A stretch of 64,000 nucleotides of DNA from positions 68,747,557-68,811,556 of the forward strand of contig NC_057921.1 in the NCBI RefSeq assembly GCF_018873765.1, written 5' to 3'. This DNA is from Telopea speciosissima (taxonomy: Eukaryota > Streptophyta > Magnoliopsida > Proteales > Proteaceae). A program made the position numbers and the translations under genes. Positions 11,597 to 29,394 of this stretch are shown here, piece after piece. The notes beneath the pieces are model-generated. The model was not told where the DNA came from, made no database searches, and worked only from the letters and a program-made list of their open reading frames with translations. Numbering within the stretch: position 1 is the first letter of the stretch; every line of letters starts with the position of its first letter.

Positions 11597-13360
11597 AAAT
11601 CTAAACAAAAATTCCAGAGTTCATGAACCAGCCGAGGAGATAATCCTCTGTTCCTACTGCTATGACAGAGTGTTTTTATTGTCCAAGGACCTATCTTGGG
11701 TGCAAATAGCTGTGGCGACATCTAATCCAATTGCGAGCGGAAACTATCATGGCCGTATTACTGGTTAGCACCAATAGAATGGAAACAAATTTTGGGGAAG
11801 AAGGGGTACAACGAACATACAGGAGGCACTGAGCGGGAGAGTAGCTTGGGAATAAAAGAGACACAAGGGATTCAAGTTTAATCCAAAGCATGCACATTAG
11901 TTGGCTTGGAGATATTACTTTTGGTACGTGTCTAAAGAACACATTGAACCAAAGCCCACACAATCCAGTCTAGTTCAGTCCAGCTTGTGACTCCCAACTC
12001 CTATATTTTTGGCTTATTTCCCGGTTTTAGTGGTAAGTTTCTGTTGTATATATAATACATGATTTATGAATAAATGACAGAGACAGTAAAACCAAAATGA
12101 ACAAACATAGATGGATGCAAATGATAAGATGATATCAAGACAGTGTTACTACTGTATCAACCACAATCTAACATTTCAACTAGAAAAGAATTTAATCTAA
12201 CTTGTATGAAGATCCTGGCTTAGAGATTGTATTGCCAAAAGAGTGAGTGATAAGATTATACGTATTCCCTTTCTCATGCTTGTCAAATCTCCAAAACTAA
12301 TCTACATATCTCGGTGGGCGGGGGGGGGGGGGTGTTTTGTAAATGATCACAATATGTTGGCATTTCAATCTCTCAAGCGGAGCCCACTAGCTAACTGACA
12401 AGTGATGAGAAATGTCTTCCAAGGAAATTATAGAGATCTTTCAGACCTAGATGTGAGACTCTTAAATTGAAAAAATATAGGGCTGTGTTCAGTTTTTTTT
12501 TTTGGAAAGGGTGTAAATAGGGCTGCCTTTAATCGGCCAGTATATTTAACATGTCCAAAATATTACAACAGTGATGCACAAAGAGCTCCCATGTATACAT
12601 AGGTCCATAACATGGTCTCTGCAAACACCTTAAATTTATGATAATTGCGGTATCAGGCATTCAAGGTTTCTAAGACAGCAACAAAGGATCAACATATCCT
12701 TTAGTTGGCCTAGCAAATAAAATAAAATATATCCTTCTATTCCTATCAGGGAGTGTGGCCTTAACCAGCTATCCCATGTGCCTCTCTCCCTTCCTAGAAA
12801 CAATGGGGCAAAGGTGCCTTATCACATGGGGAGGAGAGATAGACTCATTGGAGTGCTGCGTAGGACACACTTCTGAATAATTCTTTTTCCAATTTTTATT
12901 TTATGAAACAAACTTCATTTTTTTTATACAACCTTCACATCTCCATTTGGTAAAATAACCAGTGATTATACATTCTTTTCAATCAATAGTTCAAGTAGAA
13001 TCAGCAATAGGTCTCCATCGATTCCAATTTTGATTTAAGATTCATCCAGCATAAGTCTGAATCGGCCTGAATAAGAATTGGAATAATCCAATTCGGTTCA
13101 TTGGCCAACATCCACGCTCGGTAGAAACCTAGGGGAACAAGCACTCGATCAAAATACCCAGTCATATCATGGCAAGTGATTTAAGTGATGAAGTACTCTG
13201 CGCTTATCATATTAGTCAAAGCACAAAACGGCTAACACAAAATTCACAACATCGTTGTTTGAGGGTCATGATAAAATTCTCACAAGCAGGGCTTCCAAAT
13301 ATCGTCCTAAAACATATCCTCCAAGATACTACCATCCCTACCAACACCTTAACGTTACAT
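11597..13360. other. 3' region between the HD-Zip and UBQ-RPL40 genes
   Basis: Holds the 3' untranslated region of the HD-Zip gene (to about 12090, with AATAAA at 12069-12074) and, on the other strand, that of the ubiquitin fusion gene. A G-run at about 12318-12332 is the only other notable feature. No gene was recognised. Confidence 0.5.
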
Positions 13361-17850
<4,490 letters not shown>

Positions 17851-17894
17851 CTACTCTTGACTTGTTTCGTTAAAGAGCGAAAGTCGAGAATCCT

Positions 17895-17953
17895 CTTATA
17901 GGGGAATCGGTAAGACTAGGGTTTCCGGTTTTGCCCATAGCCCATGGGGCCCA
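17895..17953 (-). promoter_or_regulatory. UBQ-RPL40 core promoter: telo-box, site II elements, TATA-like
   Basis: On the minus strand, the telo-box AAACCCTA lies at 17924-17917. Two site II (TGGGCY) motifs, TGGGCC at 17953-17948 and TGGGCT at 17944-17939, sit just upstream. A TATAAG motif follows at 17900-17895, about 95 bp before the start codon. In plants the telo-box/site II pair is the hallmark of ribosomal-protein genes and is read by TCP-type and telo-box-binding factors. Confidence 0.75.
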
Positions 17954-17965
17954 CTTCAAAACCCG

Positions 17966-18490
17966 GATCGGGGATAAAACAGGGTCGGGTTGGGTCAGGT
18001 TTTTAAAACCCTAGCCCAACCCTGCCAGGCTCAAGCCGATGTTGATTTGACCCTGATTTTTGTTTGGGCCTGGTTGCCCCTGATTTGCCTTGTGTTTTTT
18101 GCCATTTATGTCATCTTATGCATTAAAATTATGAGACATGTGATTGAGTATTGGTTTCATACTCAATTGATCATTAGATTTTTTTTTAGGTTAAAAAACT
18201 TAATCTAAATCTTAAAATTATAAATATTTTCATTCAATAGATAATTTTCCTTTTATTTGGTAAACTAATAGATAATTAGATATTAAACAAAAAATTACAA
18301 AATGTAAACAATAAATTGTAAAGCATAAACTGACACAGGGTCGGGCCTAGGTGCTTAGCCCGAGGCCGAAACCTTGACCAAGGCTTGAAAATTTTAACCC
18401 TAACCCACCTTAGGATTGAAAAATCCAACTTAGTCCCTGTTCAGGCTCAAGGTGGGCTCAAACCGACAGGGCCAAACTTACACCCCTAAT
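17966..18490. mobile_element. non-autonomous repeat with GGGC-rich ends and AT-rich centre (family F), copy 1
   Basis: GC-rich outer parts (GGGTCGGGTTGGGTCAGG; GGGTCGGGCCTAGG) enclose an AT-rich centre and end CTTACACCCCTAAT. The same centre (TTAAAATTATAAATATTTTC) and end occur inverted at about 59140-59600, and related pieces lie at 30253 and 60711. ACACCCCTA-type ends resemble hAT MITEs. It begins only about 40 bp upstream of the UBQ-RPL40 promoter motifs. Confidence 0.55.
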
Positions 18491-18747
18491 CCTATCTATA
18501 CCCCCCTCTGGACAGTCTATTTTGTATGGAAAACCCTAAATACATGAAGGGAGAAACCTGCGACTAGACATAGGGCAAATGACTGCCGCACCCCCATGAA
18601 AAGGCAAAAATGCCTGGGGTGCAGTGGTCATTTTGTGTGACCCTATGCCTGGGGATAGGGGTAGCGCACCACACGCTACTAGATAGCATTATCTTTCCCC
18701 ATGAACGTTCTAATGATCTCAGGGAACTCAGGCTTGGCAAGTGGCAT

Positions 18748-18918
18748 CGGAGTCCTCTACTGCCGAGCTGCCTCTATTGCCATGTGCGCCCCAGACACAA
18801 CAAGGTGGCGAAAAGACCACCCCAGCCTTGCTCGATGGGGGGTAAGGCGGTCTTTACCACCTTACTGTGTCTGGGGCGTACGACAATAAGGGCAGCTCAG
18901 AAGTAGAGGATCCGAATC
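18748..18918. mobile_element. MITE-like element, family B (TCCTCTACTGCCGAGCTGCC ends), copy 1
   Basis: The left end GTCCTCTACTGCCGAGCTGCC pairs with the right end GGCAGCTCAGAAGTAGAGGA. Inner arms (CGCCCCAGACACA; TGTGTCTGGGGCG) also pair, so the unit is one long hairpin. Copies 2 and 3 are at 31353 and 58548. Confidence 0.7.
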
Positions 18919-19446
18919 CTAGCAAGTGTGAGTCACTGTGTTAAATGTCAAACTCAAACTCAATATATTACTTTCCATGTATATCCATGAATTGTTTTGG
19001 TAGTTCTAGATTTTTTTTTTTGATAAAATTGGTAGTTCTAGATCCCTCATTGCTTTGTTGTATTACCATTCAAACCCCATTTGAGTAGAAACAGGCATTT
19101 TACCCACAAAAAAAAAAAAGAAGGGTTATTTCCAAATGCCCCCTAAAAATGCCCAAACTTACAATTGTCCTCTTGAACTTTCATTAATTCCACATGCACC
19201 CCTGCTTTCCAAACTAAGTACCAATTATAGTCCCTGCCGTCAGATAGAGACATTATAACATAACGGATCCCAATTTTTGAACATTGATGGACCATTCTAC
19301 CCCCTTAATAGGGTAAAATGACCAAAATGACTTTACCTTGAAAAAAAAAAAAAAAAAAAAACCTACAACTCATCTTCCCCAAATCTTTTAGGGTTTGGGG
19401 AAGATGAGTTCTTGAATCAGAAATCAATAATGGAAGTCTATGGAGA

Positions 19447-19850
19447 GTTGTTGGCAAACCAACCCCTCAACAAGCAAAATGCCCACAATCCAAGCAGACC
19501 CAAATGGATTTTGAATCTGACTTTGCATTCATTTGACCTGTTCTTTTCTTCTTCCCAGCTTTATTCCTTCCCTTACCTGACCTTTCCCTTACTTGACCTC
19601 TCTGATCAACCGCATCTTCCCTACAATCTTTGCACCTAACAGATTCCAATGAACCAATTTTTGAAGAAATTTTACCCAAATCAACACCCTTACTAAGATG
19701 GGTACATGCCTTTCTCTCATTAACTACTACTCCAGCACCTTCAGTCCCATTTGTTGGATTCAAGTTCGGGGGAATGGTTTTAGGAGAAGCAGAGGAAACC
19801 GGCTTCTCCTTCTGAGTGCTTCGTGTCTTCTTTTTAGCCTTTTTCCCCAT
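19447..19850 (-). pseudogene. captured 5' exon of a UBP1/UBP2-like deubiquitinase
   Basis: An open frame of 127 codons starts MGKKAKKKTRSTQ and holds the N-terminal half of a ZnF-UBP domain: CTHLSKGVDLGKISSKIG, then RCKDC, a Lys/Arg-rich linker and WVCLDCGHFAC. This matches plant UBP1/UBP2 as remembered. The frame stops right after GHFAC at a TGA (19469-19467). The next codons read GVGLPTT, the expected continuation, so one GGA-to-TGA change best explains the stop. Homology ends near 19447 at the transposon end. The catalytic protease domain and the rest of the zinc finger are absent, so it cannot be a deubiquitinase. It could still be transcribed from the captured 5' region. Confidence 0.85.
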
Positions 19851-19859
19851 TAGTACTAG

Positions 19860-20300
19860 ATGAATCCAACAAAATCGAGCACACTAAGATCTTCAAGTCA
19901 ACTAGCAAAAATAGAAAATGAAAAAAAAAAACCCATAATATGGGAGAACTAAGGGCAAAAACACAAACCAGCGCATCAAAATTACCACAACAATCAGAGT
20001 TTAATTGGAAACAAGCAATCTAACACCGATTATATGCTAAAAAGCCTCATAGATAAACAGATTCTGGGAAACCCATTAATCGATTTGTGTTCTCGAAAGA
20101 ACAAATATGCTACTTTTGCATCAACAACATAAATTAGTAATTCAATCAAACAAGGTAAACAAAAAAAAAAAGATAACTAGATAATAAATATAGGGAAAAG
20201 TCTACTCACCTAGAAATCTGAATGCAGAAGCAACCGAGATTACTTAAAGAGTCTTCAATCGATATGCATTAGTGTTTGAAGAGAGAGAGAGAGAGAAAAC
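19860..20300 (-). other. captured 5' leader and leader intron of the UBP-like gene
   Basis: On the minus strand a CT-rich leader (about 20300-20211) ends in a good donor, CTAG|GTGAGTAG (intron from 20209). Candidate acceptors CTAG lie just before the ATG at 19850. The transposon therefore appears to hold genomic, unspliced 5' sequence, possibly with a promoter between 20300 and the right TIR. Confidence 0.55.
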
Positions 20301-20766
20301 GAGAGGGATTTCGTTTTTGTAAGATTAGAATCTGAGGTTTTACCACAAAAAGATTAGAATCTGAGGTAAGGATGATAATAGAGTGGCGTGTGCATTATAT
20401 GGGTCGATCGCACCTTCTCTGCTCAATGTTGGGGAAGGGAGAGTGAGTTGGAAATGGATAATTTCTGATTTCTGATTCAAGAACTCATCTTCCCCAAACC
20501 CTACACGATTTGGGGAAGATGAGTTGCAGGTTTTTTGTTTTTTGTTTTTTTTCAGGTAAGGTCATTTTGGTCATTTTACTGTATCAAGGGGTAGAATGGT
20601 CCATCGATGTTCAAAAATTGGGATCCGTTATGTTATAACGTCTCTGTCTAACGGCAGGGACTATAATGATACTTAGTTTGGAAAGCAGGGGTTCACGTGG
20701 AATTAGTGAAAGTTCAGGGGGCAACTATAAGTTTGGCCATTTTCAGGAGGCATTTGAAAATAACCC

Positions 20767-22937
20767 CCCAAAAAAAAAAAAAAAAGTAGAAACTTCAGCA
20801 GGGTTATGGAATTCGGAATCAATGATGAATTGGTTAATGTCGCTTCTGATCTAAGTAGACTGTGGTAGCATAGCGGCACGCATGGGAGGTCTGGTGTTTT
20901 TGGTCTGTTCGGCACGTATGGGCCCCCTCTATTAGCACGTATGTTCATGCGCTTATCTTTGGCTGTCTACAGCTATTTCTGTAGGGATATGGTTATAATC
21001 CATCCCCTACTCTAGATGATCTAGTCAATGGCATGTGAGACCAGGTCAATTTCCACTCCTTGGTTTTGGATATCATATATCCATACCTTGTGTTTATCAT
21101 GCTCTCTATCTATCTTATGTATTTTGTTTTCCTTTGTTTGACGTTGGGCATGCATGAATAAATAGTCCTTTTTTCTACCCAAAAAAAAAATCAGATGAGA
21201 GTCGATCTTAGAAACTCCAGAATTGACCCGTTAGATCTAAAAAACCCAGCGGCCAGGAGTAATGATTCAGAAGAGAAAAAAACCCTAGAATCAGATGAAT
21301 TGGAACGTCCAGAGTCAAGATAGATCATCATTGTGTTTAATTCAAATCAATCAATTCGACCAATCCAATTCCGGTTTTTGAAACAGTGAACTCAGGAGTC
21401 CTTGTTGCAGGTTAGATTGGCCTGCCCACCAAATTTGAGGCCAATATAACATGCAACATGACACACTTGGATGTGTCGCTTAGCCAAGCTAGGTGGGCTT
21501 CCTGCACAGTCAAAATGGCCCTCCTTGCTTCCCCACTTTTTATTTGAAAACCATGAAAGAAAGATGGCCACCCAGGGCTGATAAGGGGTGGGCATTGCCC
21601 AAACTGAACTATCAAATTCACGTTCCTGTTCGGTGATTTTAAGTTCGGGTTAATTCTGGTTGACATGAAATTGGAGAAAAAACTGAACCATTAATGTCCT
21701 ACTTGAGGGAAAAATTAACTGCATCTCATCCTTATTTGATCCCATTTGTTTTCTCATAATGATAGAATTCAATGTTCTCAAAGCCAGCCTGGACATTGAC
21801 CTGTAAATGATGATAGTCCCAGGATAATGGTTCAAATGACCCCAGTTGGCTCCGTCCCAGTGAGGACTTTTAAGAATTCATATATAACTTTTTTTTTCTT
21901 TTCGGTAAAGCATATATGACTATTTACTTCTAGATAAAATAAAATCCATTTGTCATGCAAATGAAGCAAGCTTGGCGGGTTATGGGGCTGGACATGAGGA
22001 AGGTAATAGTGGGAGTGAAGCAGCACGAGCTGTGCCCACTGTAGTGAATTGGTTTGGTTATGAATCTGGAAGTGGAAGCCAAACAATTATGGTGCACAGC
22101 AGTGGTGGAAGCAGTAGAAGAGCTGGCAGTAGATCTCATGGATACGGAGGTAGCCATGGAAATGGTTACAGCAGTAACACAATTTATATCCAACAATAAT
22201 TCAGTATTGTTCACTGTACAAGAAGATCGCATATAACAGATGGGGTTGATAACATAAAAGATCTCGAAAGTTCAAAGAGTACACTTATATTTATTTTTTT
22301 GGTAAATGTCAAAGAGTACAAATGACAAATAAATTCATCAGAGTTCCCTGGAAGTAGCAACTGTCTTTGTCTCATCCATCAGTACACTTGTGAACTGGAA
22401 AAAGTGACCATTTTTCTAAATATCTTCTATTCTACAAAACTAGATGAAATCACATTAAATGTATACTTAATTACATGTCACAAGAATAAGATGACTGAAT
22501 GAGTAGATCATCCACATAAAAAAGAATATACATCTGTACATGCACAAATATTTCCTTGTATATATACTGGTAAATGTGGAAAAAGTACAACACAATTAGA
22601 AAAAGTGGGTCATCTAAATTCTCGTTTGTGGTTGAGTTTATGGAGTATCCCACATATTTCTTTTCTGGAAACCAAAGTCACAGTAAGTCATCCTTAGAGG
22701 TGATTTTTTTTGGGGTCTCAGTTACTATTCCTGCAGGAGATAAGAAAAGAATTCGTCCCAGGAAAAAAAAATTGATTAGTATTATAAGAATTTGTGAAGC
22801 ACAGGCACAACCATGACAGGGAACAAATTATGGGATGCACAATGAATTTGCATGGATACCAACCTCAAATAATATGAAACCGAATACAGTAGCTGAATCA
22901 AGCAATTTTCTTGAGCAAAATTGCATCATGTCTTCAA
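20767..22937. other. intergenic region with a possible retroposon 3' end
   Basis: About 20860-21190 ends in AATAAATAGTCC...CCC followed by 10 A, as a retroposed 3' end would. It is of unknown family. The remainder holds one possible exon (21952-22199) and no recognised gene. Confidence 0.4.
21952..22199 (+). CDS. possible small or partial Gly/Ser-rich coding exon, unrecognised
   Basis: An open stretch ending in TAA at 22197-22199 encodes a Gly/Ser/His-rich tail (YGAGHEEGNSGSEAARAVP ... RSHGYGGSHGNGYSS). It contains an ATG at 21972 and could also be joined to an upstream exon. No domain is recognised and no upstream exon could be shown. It lies 740 bp past the 3' end of CRP1 on the opposite strand. 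It could equally be a chance frame or transposon debris. Confidence 0.2.
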
Positions 22938-25900
22938 TTATGACTTCAGTGCCTGCTTCATGTATCTCAGAGCTGACCGCAACATAGCTCTAGCTTTCCT
23001 ATCTGGAGTACACCCAGAAAAAATCATTTCTTCATAAACAGCTGGAACCTGCGAATAAGAGCCAATTGTTAGCCTCTCTTAGTGTTTCTGAATTAGTTTA
23101 AGTTGGCATTAAAACACATGAGCTACAATTCAAGCCCAGCATCCGGGTATTGATTGGCAATATCAGGTATGAATATGTACAACATTACCAGAATTTCTTG
23201 AGCCCTTATTATCAGAGACAAGGAGAGATAAATATGGCTAATATTTTACGCTTGCTTTTCACCAATCAGATATCTCAACAATATCTGAATGCTTTATTAT
23301 TTCAGTTGAAAATTCAGATACAACTGAGCCATTGCCCCACAAAGATCCCATATTCATAACTATTGTAATCGTTTGAGGTCAAAATTGGTACCCCTCTGGA
23401 TAAAAGCGAATCACATTAGTGATACCCCTAGAAAAGATCTGAAGCAAAAAAACTAACAGCCAAACCTTGAAAAGGTTTGACAAATTGCAGTAAAGAACAC
23501 AAGCATAGCCTATTTACAAACTTCATAACAAGTTCAAAATATTTCCCCAAAAAATTTCTTGGTACCAACTTCCTTTCTTTAATTTTTTTTTTGGTGGGGG
23601 GCCATTTTGTCAGATTAATTAAATATTTGGGATATCAATATGATTGCCTGCACACAGTTTATTAAATTCAACTTGAATACTCTGCTGTTCTCTTTCCCTA
23701 GGCATACAGAAGACACTACATTCCAATGTATTAACAACAGTACCCTAAAGTTTTATTTAGTTTTTCTTTTTATTTTTTACATTTTTTATGTTTTCCTTAT
23801 TAAGGTTGTGTGGTTTTCTTGCCCTTCCCCTTACGGGGTTATACTTTTAGCATTCGTTTATTATTGCAATAAATTTCTTCCTTGTCAGGGGAAATTTTTT
23901 ACAAGGATTAGTTCTTTACTTGTCTTATTCATAAGATTCTATATATTAAAAAAAAAAACGTTGGATTCTATAGTTTGCTTCCATTTCCTAAACTTTCTTC
24001 TTGTTTAGTAATGCATCCAAAACACACTCAACTTTAGAATTGTTGATGTATTCTGCAATCTAAAATTGCTAAAAACTACCCAATGGAAGGTTTTGGCCAT
24101 ATATTCCACTTTATGGGAGATATATGGGAGCTACCATGCAATAGGAGTCAATTCAGAGGAGAAAAAAGAATCTCAGAAGGCTTTCTTGCTGTTAATTAGT
24201 TATTACAGCCTCCTTTCTTTTATCTAATTTCAACATTAAATTCTCGGGAATAAAATTGAAGGAATGAGTAATTCTTGCAAACGATTTGATCGTTCCATTG
24301 ATAGGTTTGAAGTAGGGGGTCTTACTTAAGTGATAAGTCAGTGGATGGCCCATGTCATGTCAATTCCTTTAGAAAAGTCAAACTCAGACTCATAGTCTGA
24401 TCCCATGCTTAAGTTGTTACTTTTTCTCCACTTCTTATTTTTTCAAGGATAAGAATATGCTAGGGGACTATAGAAACAGATAAAGAGGTTCTTCTAATTT
24501 GTGTTATTGAAAATTCTAAATTGAAGCTGTTGTAATATTTCTTTTTCCTGCTTTTCTCAATTAACCTTTGACCTTGCTCGCTCTCTGAATCCATATAACA
24601 TGCAGGTCAAATCACGATATCTTATTCAATTTCTTGAACTGGAAATTTATGGAGTTCAGTTCACGATTTTGGTATGTTTCTTGTCCTACTTGAGCTACTA
24701 TAATTCATTTATAGTTCCTGAATCCTTTTATTAAGTTCTTGGTCTGTAATGGATGATATTGATTGACTTTGAGTAATGAGTAGATTCTTGATAGGTTCAT
24801 TAGCTCTTGAATCTTTATTATCAATCTAAAATATTTTCAGCAACTATTATTGATATATAATTGTTTTTTGCTGCCTGATTTCTTTAGTTGACCAAGAAAA
24901 TGATTTTCTCTTGTATTTTGACCAACTATACCAGTCGGTCAATCAGGAAAGGCTAGAAACATGTCCCATCTCACATTGCCTTATCATCATTTTGTTATAA
25001 ATCAGTCTCTCTTCATACCTAATTCCATTTGATTGGTTTCTCTAATTTTCTCCTCCTATCCTATGCAACTCTTTGACCTTCTTCTCAGCGATACTTATCC
25101 ATCTAATTTTCCTTCAACATGAAACCTATTTTTCTCTTTCCCTTGCATTTATTCCTATCTCTATTACTCTTTTATATACTCGTTAAAAACCCTAGTCAAT
25201 CATACAGTTATATTCCAATCCTATAACCTGCAGGATTACATAGGTTGTCAGACCTATCAAGCATCACTTCCATTCCTGCCAGAAGATATGACCTAGGTTT
25301 AGATTTTATCGCAGTAAATTAGGGTGTCAAATCTAATAGTATTCTCTTTAATAAGAAGCAGCTCAGATGCTAAAAAATAATCGTCTTTTAATTTAAGAGA
25401 AGCATGGTATGAGTTTCTACCTTTTCAAACTTCTCAACCCGGATTAGAGCTTTCATAAGGGTGGTATATGTGACTACATCTGGCTTCAAGTGCTGCATTC
25501 ATAAGAAGCAAACAGACGTTCAGTAAAATGTGGTCAATGACAAATGTGCATTAAATAATTAACCAGGCAAAAGATAATTATCAAACATCAGTCACCCACT
25601 TACATTTTCCTTCATGTACTGCAATACGGAAAAAGCTTCAGCATCCCTTCTGTCTTCACCAAATGCATTAATTAATGAATTGAGGACTAAAACACTAGGC
25701 TTTAGGCCATCTGCTCTCATTACCCTAAATGTATTTACTGCTTGCTCAGACAAACCCTGCAACACAGACCAGTAACATCAACTTTCATACACTGAACTTA
25801 TCTCTTTTTGGCAATGACGAGTAACAGACCAAAAGCATCCAAAACCTGGACTGGTAAATTATCTGACAAGTGTAACTTTGCCATGATTAACTGCCGACTA

Positions 25901-28900
25901 CATAAACTTATGGTAATTCATATGGCATGCCTGGGCACAGTGTGTGCTTAAAGACAGAATCCATGCTATACACCTGAGATGTCGGTACACAAGGAACTCT
26001 ATCCATGGTAAGATTGTGGATGCTGCAATCAAGAAGATACCCTAATTTTGCTTTCAAATTTCATATTCTATGTCTCTTCACCAAAGTTTCTTGCATTTCT
26101 CTTTAAAATCCTATTGAAGATCATTTTTAAATCTTATAGCCATCTAGGGTTCATCCTAATTGCATCAAAACCAAATCCAAACCTTTTCTTAAAATCCTAA
26201 TTGAGCTGGAGGCCACATTCCCACATCAGATGTCTAATGGTTCTCTTGTAGCAAAACGCCTAAAAGGACATTTATTTCTTTATGCTCACTGCAGAAACAA
26301 AGATTTGATATGACTACTATACCAAAAAAACAAAAAAGTTTTGATATCTAATACTAAACTACTTGTTGAGGTACTCTCTCGGTGGCATCGTATTTCATGA
26401 GCGGTGAAAGTGGTTAGTGTGTATTGATATACATTGTTGTAACCCTCACTTAAGAGCTTGAACTTGTAACATGGTATCAGAGTCAGGAGGTTGGGTGTTC
26501 GATCCCTGGTAAGTCTGAGGAGTTTGTTTAATGTGTTAGTGTACCCTACACTTTGTGCCTCTTGGTGCCACATGATGGTGTCACGTGCAGAACCATGTGT
26601 GTGGGCTTGCACGTGCAGGTGGGTATTAGTGTGTATTGATATTCATTGCTGTGGCCCTTACTTAACAGCTCAAGCTTTTGGGATAAGCTGTTGCAACAAA
26701 AGTGCTTTTATGTCATTACATGTTAAAAATATGATATGCATGTTTGCGTCTCACGAATTGGTGTAATTATGTGTCTATCATTGACCTCTACAATAGAAAT
26801 ATGGATTTAGTTGGGAGGCCTTAGAGGCAGTGGTTTACCTTGTGACAATGTCAGTGGTTCAAGTCCGTTCACCTCGTGGCAACTGTCAGTACTTTAATTT
26901 AGAAATTCGTATGTGTTGACCATTCTAACCACCAATTCAGAAAATAGTCTATTTGACCAATACTTTATCCACTTCTAAAAATCATCAAAAGTACTTGCTT
27001 TTGAAAGTAAACATTTGTTACTGTAAGATCATATATCATTGCAATTTCTAGGATTCCACCTTTCCTTCCAACAAATCCATTCTCCAATTCTCTATTCTCT
27101 TTCACCTACATGTCCTTCTTACTCCCCTCATATGAATATTCTCCCTTAGTTAATCCTGAATCAGAACATCCGTTGGTCGCAATTTATCTTTTAAATCTTT
27201 TATATAATCTTAATTGAGGAATGCATTAGCTATATTAGATACCATCTCTCCCCAAAGAGAAAGTGCAATTGATATTATTCAATCACCTATCATCTTAACA
27301 TTACGGTTTTATTCCAAGCCCATTTCTTTCTTATCCTCTCTTTTGCTCCCCTTCTTTCCACTTTCTAGACATTCTATGTTTTCATTGTGCCTACCAAATC
27401 CATACACTTACTTAGTCAAGATTTTGCAACCAAAATGCAAACACATGGACATACTGTGGATACACTCCAAAATTAGGGACAAGGATTCGGGTAACCAAAC
27501 ATAATTATATTGGGCTTAAAGCAAGTGCTCTGTCCATTGGCATGAAGTAAGATAAAGCCTTGGGGTGAACTTTTCGCAGCAATACTGTTTAGGATGCTCT
27601 TATTAATGTTTTGAAAATAAATAAGAGTAAGAAACATACCCTTTGCGCATATGCATTGACCAAAGCGTTGTACATTGTTGAGGATGGTTTCAACCCTGTA
27701 GACTTCAAGACCTCCAAGCACTCAACCGCATCTGTAAACCTCCCAGATTGCCCATAAATGTCGACAAGCGTGGTATATGTGACAACATTAGGTAATAAAC
27801 CTTGGCTTTGCATCTTTCCCAGCAAATTCTTCAACTCCTCCCACTTCTCCTGCTCCCCAAGAGAGTTGATCATGATATTGTATGTTGTGGTGCAAGGCGA
27901 GCATCCGCTCTCCTCCATGGCTGCAAAGAGCTCATCAGCTCTGTCATGGCGACCTGACTTGCGGTGGCAATCGATCAGCGTGTTCCAAGTAACTGTGTCA
28001 GGCTGAATCCCGTCTTCTTTCATCCGTTCGAATGCAGCCATGGCATGCTCAAGACAATTATACTTTCCAAAGGTATCGATCATGACATTGTAGAAATGTC
28101 TATCTGGGCGGACGCCAGAATTCCTCATCTCCTTAAGAACCGAAAACGATTTCTGCCACTCCCCCCTGTCTCGATAACTCGCCAATATCCTACTGAACAC
28201 ATAAGAATTAGGCTGCACATTACTGGCCTCCATTTCTTTCAGGACAATTCTCGCGCTCTCCCATCGACCAGCATTTGCGTAAGCATCTATAAGAAGGCTG
28301 TACGTGTGTTCGTCGGGCGATACCTCACTAGTCTCCATCTCCGACACGATGGATTCAGCGTCTCTCAAGGAACCTGCCTTCACATATCCTTTAAGAAGCG
28401 CATTGTAAGCTCGAGTTCTGGGCTTCAAGCCCCCTTCTTTCATCTCTTCGAAAATCACTTCGGCCTCCACAGTACGACCCAGATTCCCCAGAGCAGAGAT
28501 TAGCGCAACAAGAGTAGCAGTCTTGGGACTCAAACCTTGGCCTTGAACCATGGCCAAGAAGAACATTGCACGGTCAGGATCCCCAGACTTGGCAAATGCC
28601 ATGATGAGGTCATTCAGGAGCTGGCTGTCGAGCTCGATCTTATCGGACTCCATCTCCTGGTACAATTTCTGCAGCACCGGCGATTCCATCTTATTGGTAC
28701 GGGTGAGCGATTGGATGATAAGGCTGTAATTGACAAAATCTGTCTGGTAACCATCGCGGCGCATCCGAGACATCAAATGGAGGGCCTTATCGAGATCATT
28801 GTTGCGGGCACAGGCACCAATTAGGGCGTTGTAGGTTAAAGGGGTCAGTGTTTGCTGTTGAGAGAGCAGGAACGCTTCGTATAGCTTATCGGAGCGGCCG

Positions 28901-29394
28901 AGGGCATGGATGAGAATGGAGTAGAGTAACTCGTAAGAGAAACAGAGGTTGTGCTTTCGAAGCCAGGAAACGAGGGCATAAGCTGTGTCGAGAGTAGAAG
29001 ACGAAGAACATAAGGATTTGAGGAGGGAGCGCCAGAGTGGAGCAGGGACCGCTCGATATGACTCGGCGAGTCGGAGCTCTGTGGGATCGAGGGAAGTGGG
29101 TGAGTCGGTATCAGAGATAGATTCGTTGTTCTCAGTGGGGGACTTGGAAGAGAGGAAGCGAAGAAGAGGACTGAAATCGTACCGTCGATTTTGGAGGGAA
29201 GTGAGGTCGTCAGTGGGCGAAGACGAGGAGGTTAAGGTATGAATGTTGCCGGCGGTTGCAGGAGTGGCGGAGTTGGAGTTGAGGGTGGTGTTAAGTGGTG
29301 GAAAGAGATGGAAGTGACGGAGGAGAATCGGAGATGAAACGTGCATAGATGGGACACGAGTGAGTGGAGTAGCGGGCAGAAGAAGCATGTTCAT
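22938..29394 (-). CDS. CRP1: CRP1-like chloroplast pentatricopeptide-repeat protein
   Basis: P-class PPR protein. In maize and Arabidopsis CRP1 acts in the chloroplast stroma in processing and translation of petB/petD and in psaC/petA translation. Four exons: 29394-27640, 25756-25604, 25492-25421 and 23048-22938, all GT-AG and phase 0, giving 696 aa, close to the ~670-710 aa known. ATG 29394 ([16 protein letters not shown]) is the first in-frame Met; the open frame upstream has only GTG. Residues 1-~90 are Ser/Thr/Pro-rich with few acids, like a transit peptide. Tandem 35-residue repeats follow from about residue 150 (e.g. [34 protein letters not shown]). The end reads [21 protein letters not shown], a CRP1 signature as remembered. 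Introns 1 (1.9 kb) and 3 (2.4 kb) are large; intron 1 holds a TRIM. Identification is strong from exon order and tail. Confidence 0.93.
26418..26698 (+). mobile_element. TRIM/SMART-type miniature LTR element in CRP1 intron 1
   Basis: Two direct repeats start TGTGTATTGATAT at 26418-26471 and 26630-26698, both ending AACA. The first is followed at once by TGGTATCAGAGTCAGG, a tRNA-Met primer-binding site. The inside is about 160 bp with no coding sequence. The two ends differ at many positions, so it is an old fossil. It lies antisense to CRP1. Confidence 0.6.
26810..26890 (+). repeat. possible SINE head (Pol III B-box)
   Basis: GGTTCAAGTCC is a full B-box match about 50 bp after a weak A-box-like stretch. 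No A-rich tail or target duplication is visible. It is weak evidence, located in CRP1 intron 1. Confidence 0.25.

Larger units (their letters stand above)
19123..20766. mobile_element. Pack-MULE-like transposon 1 carrying a UBP-gene fragment
   Basis: The left TIR (19123-19427) and right TIR (20466-20766) are inverse complements over about 300 bp, starting GGGTTATTTCCAAATGCC, with scattered differences. Long TIRs and host-gene cargo are typical of Mutator-like elements. No transposase is present, so it is non-autonomous. Each TIR contains its own hairpin (AACTCATCTTCCCCAAA and its inverse). Both flanks are A-runs, so a 9-bp target duplication cannot be read. The cargo on the minus strand is the 5' end of a UBP1/UBP2-like gene. 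A sister element with the same ends lies at 56812-58275. Confidence 0.85.
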